Part shown: piece by piece, positions 58,573-64,000 of the stretch
Numbering within the stretch: position 1 is the first letter of the stretch
Layout: every line of letters begins with the position of its first letter
Assembly (NCBI GenBank): GCA_028023455.1
Contig: JAQFVV010000142.1
Location: 2,535,740 to 2,599,739, forward strand
DNA from: Epiperipatus broadwayi
Lineage: Eukaryota; Onychophora; Udeonychophora; Euonychophora; Peripatidae
Length of the DNA stretch: 64,000 bases
Direction of reading: 5' to 3'
Program-made: the position numbers and the translations under genes
Notes under the pieces: generated by a model
Seen by the model: the letters and a program-made list of their open reading frames with translations, nothing else
Database searches by the model: none
What the model was told of the DNA's origin: nothing

Positions 58573-60639
58573 ACAATAATGTGTATGATCACGGTTGTGA
58601 TACTGCTCTGATTTTTGACATTTTAGTCATTATGATGGCTCTGCAATTGTTATCTTTTCTACATTGTTTTAAGACTATCTGTAAGCTTACATTATAGTGG
58701 TGATGATTTGTAGTTACTCTTTTCCCCATAGCTACAATTTTCATCTAGTAATTTTTTTTAAAAAAAAAAGAATGGAACTTTTTGTATAATTGATAAAACT
58801 CTACTGTTATGTTAATTTCTGACAGATTGCATGTTTCGGGATGTTTTAGAGTGTTTTAGCTTGTAGCCAAATTATTGAATCTTAGAGATTTGTAAAGAAA
58901 AAAAGTGTAATTAGTTTAGAAATTAATGATTATGATGCAATCTTTTTGTAAAAGATTTATTTTAAAATCAAAAACTGCATCACTAGTAAGAGATTGTTTT
59001 TGAAAACTTTATTTTTAAAAAGACAAAATTTAGAAACTTTTATTATGGCAACTGGAAGTAGCTTCTACTGGATTAAAAAAAAATTGTTTATGTGAAAATG
59101 GTAAATAAAATATTCTTGAAAATTTTAATAACAATAAATAATTTATTAACTTTTTTTTTTTGATAATAACTAATCCTAAATATATCATTCTTTTAATAAC
59201 ATAAAAAATTAATATCTAAAATATGTCCAATGACTGTGTTCTCCATTTGTTATAAATAAGAACTTCATTTAGATATTTATTTTCATATTTTTTAAATCAA
59301 ATGTTAATTTTTTTTAATTATAATCACTTGAAAATGTAAACTTACAAAATATACAATAATTTTTTTATATAAGATATAGAAAAAAGGTTTAATTGTAAAA
59401 ATAAAATATTGCAATATGGAAGAATGATTAATTGATATTCAATAGGTTCTATTCAAAGTGTAATATAATAGATGAATTCCACCAAACTAGTTAAATCAGT
59501 TTGTCACTTATAGTTTATATAGTGTACTGGTCCATTTTGCATGTTCATATAACAAAACCTAGAATCTAAGCATGAATACCTCAGGTCCAATAATGCTCAA
59601 GATATATATTTCTCGAGCACTCACAAACTCTACCCTGTTAGCCTGTTTTTCAGATCTACCAACTTATGAACAACAATCCCAATGATACCCTATCTATTTT
59701 ATCTTTCATGGATGGAGATACAGCAGAGAAACAAGGAGACTATTTAGAAACTGACATCACCATGAAGCCATTAGCATACTCGCAATCACACAACTTTGAA
59801 CATGTTTAAAAGATTGTGATCTTTTACATCATTTAACATATAACTACTAGCAGGATCTTATCATCTAATCATAGTTAACATAGTTTGCATATTTAAATAT
59901 TAATGGTATTTGCAAAATAAAGAACAATGATTCAATATGACTGCTTGGATTATATATATATATATTAATCAACATGATTATAGCAAAATGATTCTTAAAC
60001 TTGCTTCAGTAATTCTCCGGTTATTCTTCATCAGCCTCCTTTTGCAATTTATTAATAGACAGAGAACTTTATTTTACAATTTAGCAAACAACACAGAGAT
60101 ATTTATTAACATGTTACTTTGGTGTGGGCAGATTGATATGCCAATAATGGATTGATTACATAATGCATATATAACCCAGTTAATGTGATAATATCAGGTA
60201 CATATAAGATTCTTTAACCCACCTCCTAGTGATAAATAGCAGCACTTTATCGACTTTAAACCAGCAAATATGACCTGGTTTATTTTTTATTATTATAATA
60301 TTACATAAATGCTATTGACTTTAATAAAATGAAAATAATTTACCCCAGTCTATACTGAACCATAAAAGTATGTGGGAGAGTTCATTTCTGAGATAGGTAA
60401 AAATGTATCGCAGAATGGCATACACAAAAGAACACTAACAATTTAGAAAAAAAATATGTTTGGTAAGGTCACAACATTATGGCTAATAGATATTCATAGG
60501 CTTTTACTTAAACTAGTAATTAACAGTGGTGCAAGCATGATGGCAACTTTATTTGTGATCCGGTCTATGGATCCAAAGAAATGCTTTATCCTTTTTTATT
60601 TTTAGGAATATAGACTGATTTTCTTTTCTGTCTCTCTAG
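58573..60639. other. A+T-rich spacer, no gene confirmed
   Basis: No long open frame. Around 59570-59810 the sequence is less A+T-biased, but frames are broken and nothing is recognised. Confidence 0.5.
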
Positions 60640-60814
60640 CAGAATTGGTTCATTTGATGAGAGTGACCTGGTGGAAAATGCAATGGGCCAGCTATCCCAG
60701 GATCATCCCATGCAGAGCTACCATACATGGGGAGAAGTAATTACAACGGTGATTCATGCCCTCATTCAAAGACCAGGATGTAAAGAGATAGGGCTCAGTT
60801 GTCCAATGCGTGTG
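60640..60814 (+). CDS. Putative internal exon, 58 codons, protein not recognised
   Basis: The stretch follows a strong 3' splice-site context (TTTTCTTTTCTGTCTCTCTAG, here broken by its ending AG at 60638-60639). It ends at a plausible donor GTG/GTGAGA at 60814-60815. Between them one frame from 60641 is open with ordinary codon use: RIGSFDESDLVENAMGQLSQ, then YHTWGEVITTVIHALIQRPG and KEIGLSCPMRV. Composition is clearly less A+T-rich than the flanks. I do not recognise the protein and cannot join it in phase to the coding stretch at 62700. A second frame is also open for about 30 codons, so the call is moderate. Confidence 0.45.
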
Positions 60815-62699
60815 GTGAGATAAAGCAAATTTGAAGAAAGCAAGTAGTCCTATGCTTGTAACGATAATATAAAACTAAAATTCAAAGTTATTTAAACTAA
60901 TATATATATATATTTGGAATACCCTTCATAATGGTATAACCAAATCATTGAACAGTATTGTATAATTTAATTTACATGGTGCAGAGAATCTGACCTAAAT
61001 TGAATTGAGATCCCTTCCCCTATTTATAAACCATAATAGCAGCTTCCCACAGATGTTAAAGAAAATACAAATTTGTGATCATAAGTGCACAATAATAACT
61101 TAGAAGATAATAAAACTCATATACAAATAGTGGGTGGTGGTCACTGAGATTTAATTTATAGAGTAAACATAATCATTTTATTTCATATTAATACATTCAT
61201 GATTCTAATATTAGCATTATTAATATTTCTAATTGACAAAATAAATTTCATGAAGTTATTTAATTGAAAGACAGATTTCTGCTCTGCCATTGTATAACAT
61301 TGAAAATATTATTAACAAGGGTTCTTCCAATCTGGCAAGCATCCACAGTAAAAAAAATAACAAATATATTTTTAACTGGGGATTAATTAGCCTCCCTTCA
61401 AAAAAGGGTTTTTTTTAAATAAAAAAAAAATGAACATGTTTGCAAGTTTGAGAGATTATCAGCATATTAATTCAATTCAAAATATAAAACATAATCACAA
61501 TAAAAAGTAATAATAAAATACTGTTGCTGCACCAAATGAAAAAAAAATTATATTATTGAGGCTTAATGATGGGAGAAACACTATAATAAGAGTTTTATAG
61601 AGAGTCAAGTACAAATTTAAAATGAAAGAAAAATATAAATCTTATTGAATATTAATCACTGATCTTAAGATCGGCTAAAAAAAAATTATATTTATGAAAT
61701 TTTTGCATGGGCCAGTTAGACTGAGGTTTAGATTATTATAGAAAAGTTGATAAACCTTTGATGATGGCATGGTTTTATTACCTTAGATATTAACTGGCAG
61801 TTCTTGATTGATTGAAGCATCCATAAGGTTTCCTTAGGTAAATTCATATGCATACTAGATCTAGTTATCTCTCTTCTTTCCCAGGCAGGTAGCATTTCCA
61901 TTATTTAGTTTTCAAGCATCATGACATAGTTCATAGGATGACAGATCCAGGATGGTATCTTTGTGGGAGATGGCATTGGAATGAAAGAGAAAGGTGGATT
62001 TTCCCTCTACTTGATGCACCTTGGATTAAAATTTTCACTGGCATGTGGTAAATCAGCCATTGCTTTTCAAGTAAGACACTGAGCTCTCTTGCACTCAATT
62101 TTTGCCCTATTTATACTTTTTTATTAGTTTTGATGGAATGCTTTTTAGTTGTTATAACCTGAGGCCATTTACATACCATTAACCTATGTAATTGCAGATC
62201 AGATGACCACTTTTGTTTTGTTGGTCAAAAAAACAATACAAACCTGCTGATAATTCCTGATGGATTGTTTTAAAATCTAATCTTAGATTTTAAAACCAAC
62301 TTTAAAATGCATAAGTTTTTCATTAGTGGATCCTATATTGTATTTATAAAAATCATATGATTTTTCAAATTTGACTAATGGATTTTTGTACTGATTATTC
62401 TAATTGCATTTGAGAATATTTGACAGGATTGTGTCAGCCCTTCTGACTGCCATTATAAAAAAAATAAATAACATTCAACAATATTTTAAATACATAGTAT
62501 AATATATAATAAATCAAAATAACTGTTAGTTTATATTATCTCTCATCACCTATTATATATACATGTCATTAATGCACATACATGACTTTTGATTATATTA
62601 ATACTATTATTATTATTTATTTATTTGTGAGATATCCATAGATACTCCTATCAAGGTTATAGAAAAAAATTAGTGAGATAAGTGTGTATATTTGCATAG
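60815..62699. other. Spacer or intron, no confirmed exon
   Basis: If 60640-60814 and 62700-64000 belong to one gene, this is intronic. A candidate exon near 61925-62048 was examined and not accepted. The rest is A+T-rich. Confidence 0.45.
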
Positions 62700-64000
62700 A
62701 AGATGGGGTTTGAATTTGGTTTGGTTTGATCCTATTACTGGTAAAGCAAAAATTGAGATTATTAAAAAGGAAGAAATTGAAATTATGAAGGCTGATATTG
62801 AAATTGTCAATCCACCTTCAGAAAAACTGCTAAATGTGGAATATGTCACTAAAAGTGCAAAAGAAGTAGATACAGAAACCGAGACCGACATTCTATCAAA
62901 CACAGTAAAAGAATGTAAGATGGATGTGGAGATAATAGAAGACTCTGAAATAGTTGTAGAGATTGATGAGTTTAAAATCGATGTAAAAACAGGGGGAGAG
63001 TTAAGACTTGATAAAGAAACTGTAGAAGAATTTAAAATGGACGCAAAGACTGCTGAGGAGTTGCAAGCTGATTTAATAAAATCTAAAAGAGATGTAAATT
63101 TTGTAAAATAGTCTAAAGTCAATGATGATATGGAAGAGTCTAAAATTGATGCAGTAGTTATTGATATTTGTAAAATCAATATGGAAATATCAGAGGATTC
63201 AAAAATGTATTCAGAGATTGCAATGGATACTGAAATTGATACAAAAGACATGGAAGGGATGGAACCTGATATAAAAATCATGCAGGGATCTCTTGAACAA
63301 CAAAATATAGTTCAGAACAGTGAAGAGTCTATAGATACTGAAGTAAATGAGAAAGAATACCAAGTGAATCTTCTTTCAACCTCATCTAAAAATGCCATTT
63401 ATATTGAAGAAATTAAACCAAAATCTTACCCAGAAGTACCAAAAATAAATGCAATTAAGGTTACCAAAACTTACATAGACAGGAATGTTTTAAAAGATAG
63501 ACATTTCATAGAAATCCCCAAAATGGATGAGTTTGATCAAGTGAAAGAAGACAGTGGAGCTAAGTCCGAGATTGAGGCCCTGTGGGACAGAGTGGTTTTT
63601 GATTGTGAGAGAAGTGTGAATATTGCCAGAGCCCAAATGGTAAAGACAGGATGGAAAAGAAAGAGGAGAAAAGAAGATACTGATGTTTTTAGGAGGGAAA
63701 ACCAGAAAAGAGTTCAAACTCAGGATCTAAGAGAGGGATATGTTCAGAGATATCCTACATATTTTCCTTTTAGGAAGAAACTGCACCAAACCCAGATGAA
63801 GTGTGGGAAGCATAGAAAACTCTGGGAAAGAGATGTTGGTGGTGCCCGGATAGGACTGACAGTATGGAAAAGGAGGAGAAAAGAAGGTGCCTATGTCTGC
63901 AAGACTGGAAACCAGAAGGAGGTTCAAACTTGGAATTTAATAAAGAAATGTCTTCAGAGGTATCATAAGTATTTCCCATTTAGAAAGAAAGCCAAACTGC
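62700..64000 (+). pseudogene. Long coding stretch for an unrecognised repeat protein, one in-frame TAG, continues past the window
   Basis: One frame is open from a likely 3' splice site (TTTGCATAG, AG at 62698-62699) to the window end, except for a TAG at 63109-63111. The 296 codons after it are fully open, which is very unlikely by chance here. The start GLNLVWFDPITGKAKIEIIK is followed by a Lys/Glu-rich part with a degenerate motif E-(E/D)-(F/C/S)-K-(M/I)-D-(V/A), seen at least five times on both sides of the stop. The C-terminal part is basic, with two tandem ~70-80-residue repeats. Each has LW(D/E)R, then WKR(K/R)RRKE, Q-K-x-V-Q-T and Q-R-Y-x-x-YFPFRKK. No domain is recognised. The TAG could be a recent mutation, a sequencing error, or part of a small unrecognised intron, so a live gene is possible. 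Confidence 0.65.

Noticed and set aside
61925-62048. Candidate exon with a Trp-rich frame (GWYLCGRWHWNERERW) and a GTAAAT donor
   Set aside because: The acceptor is ambiguous, two competing frames are open, and joining it in phase to the coding stretch at 62700 makes a TGA.
63490-63979. Minus-strand frames of 66-75 codons
   Set aside because: They are shadows of the plus-strand coding stretch, which is longer and has repeat structure at the protein level.

Overview
The window is nuclear DNA from an invertebrate animal. It is very A+T-rich (about three quarters by eye, not computed), has no operons or prokaryotic signals, and carries long trinucleotide microsatellites, tRNA-derived SINEs with clear target-site duplications (TSDs), several LINE lineages, Penelope-like elements (PLEs) and a hAT DNA transposon. 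I cannot name the species. A fixed 500-base run of N marks an assembly gap.

Layout. 1-136 is the 3' end of an RTE-like LINE. 1243-7272 holds two minus-strand copies of one LINE, head to tail: a near-complete copy with a single 1474-codon ORF (PHD finger, SGNH esterase, endonuclease, reverse transcriptase) and tandem 190-bp units upstream, then a 5'-truncated copy. A 359-bp tandem repeat follows. 8.1-34.4 kb is mostly gene-poor A+T-rich DNA with scattered SINEs, decayed LINEs (one RTE copy is split by a PLE remnant), a palindrome carrying a hammerhead-like motif, a possible LTR with an adjacent minisatellite, and a 470-bp fold-back element.

The centrepiece is 34438-48410, a nested set of three transposons. 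The outer unit is a hAT element related to the ZBED/GTF2IRD2-like group, bounded by an exact 8-bp duplication (GTGTAGGA). Inside its left part sits a 5.5-kb head-to-head inverted pair of nearly identical PLEs, itself flanked by a 14-bp duplication. One PLE arm has an intact 764-codon RT/GIY-YIG ORF. The other is frameshifted. Inside the hAT's (ATT)n microsatellite sits a complete two-ORF Tx1/L1-like LINE with an RT box reading YMDD and an NRF1-like palindrome at its 5' end.

48.4-60.6 kb is again gene-poor, with a decayed RTE LINE, a GIY-YIG fragment of a second PLE family, two SINE families and two more fold-back repeats. The end of the window (60640-64000) is the only place that looks like host genes. 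It has a possible 58-codon exon with good splice signals. It also has a long open stretch, running off the window, for an unrecognised protein with an acidic Lys/Glu-rich half and two tandem basic repeats, interrupted by one in-frame TAG. No tRNA, rRNA or CRISPR locus was recognised.
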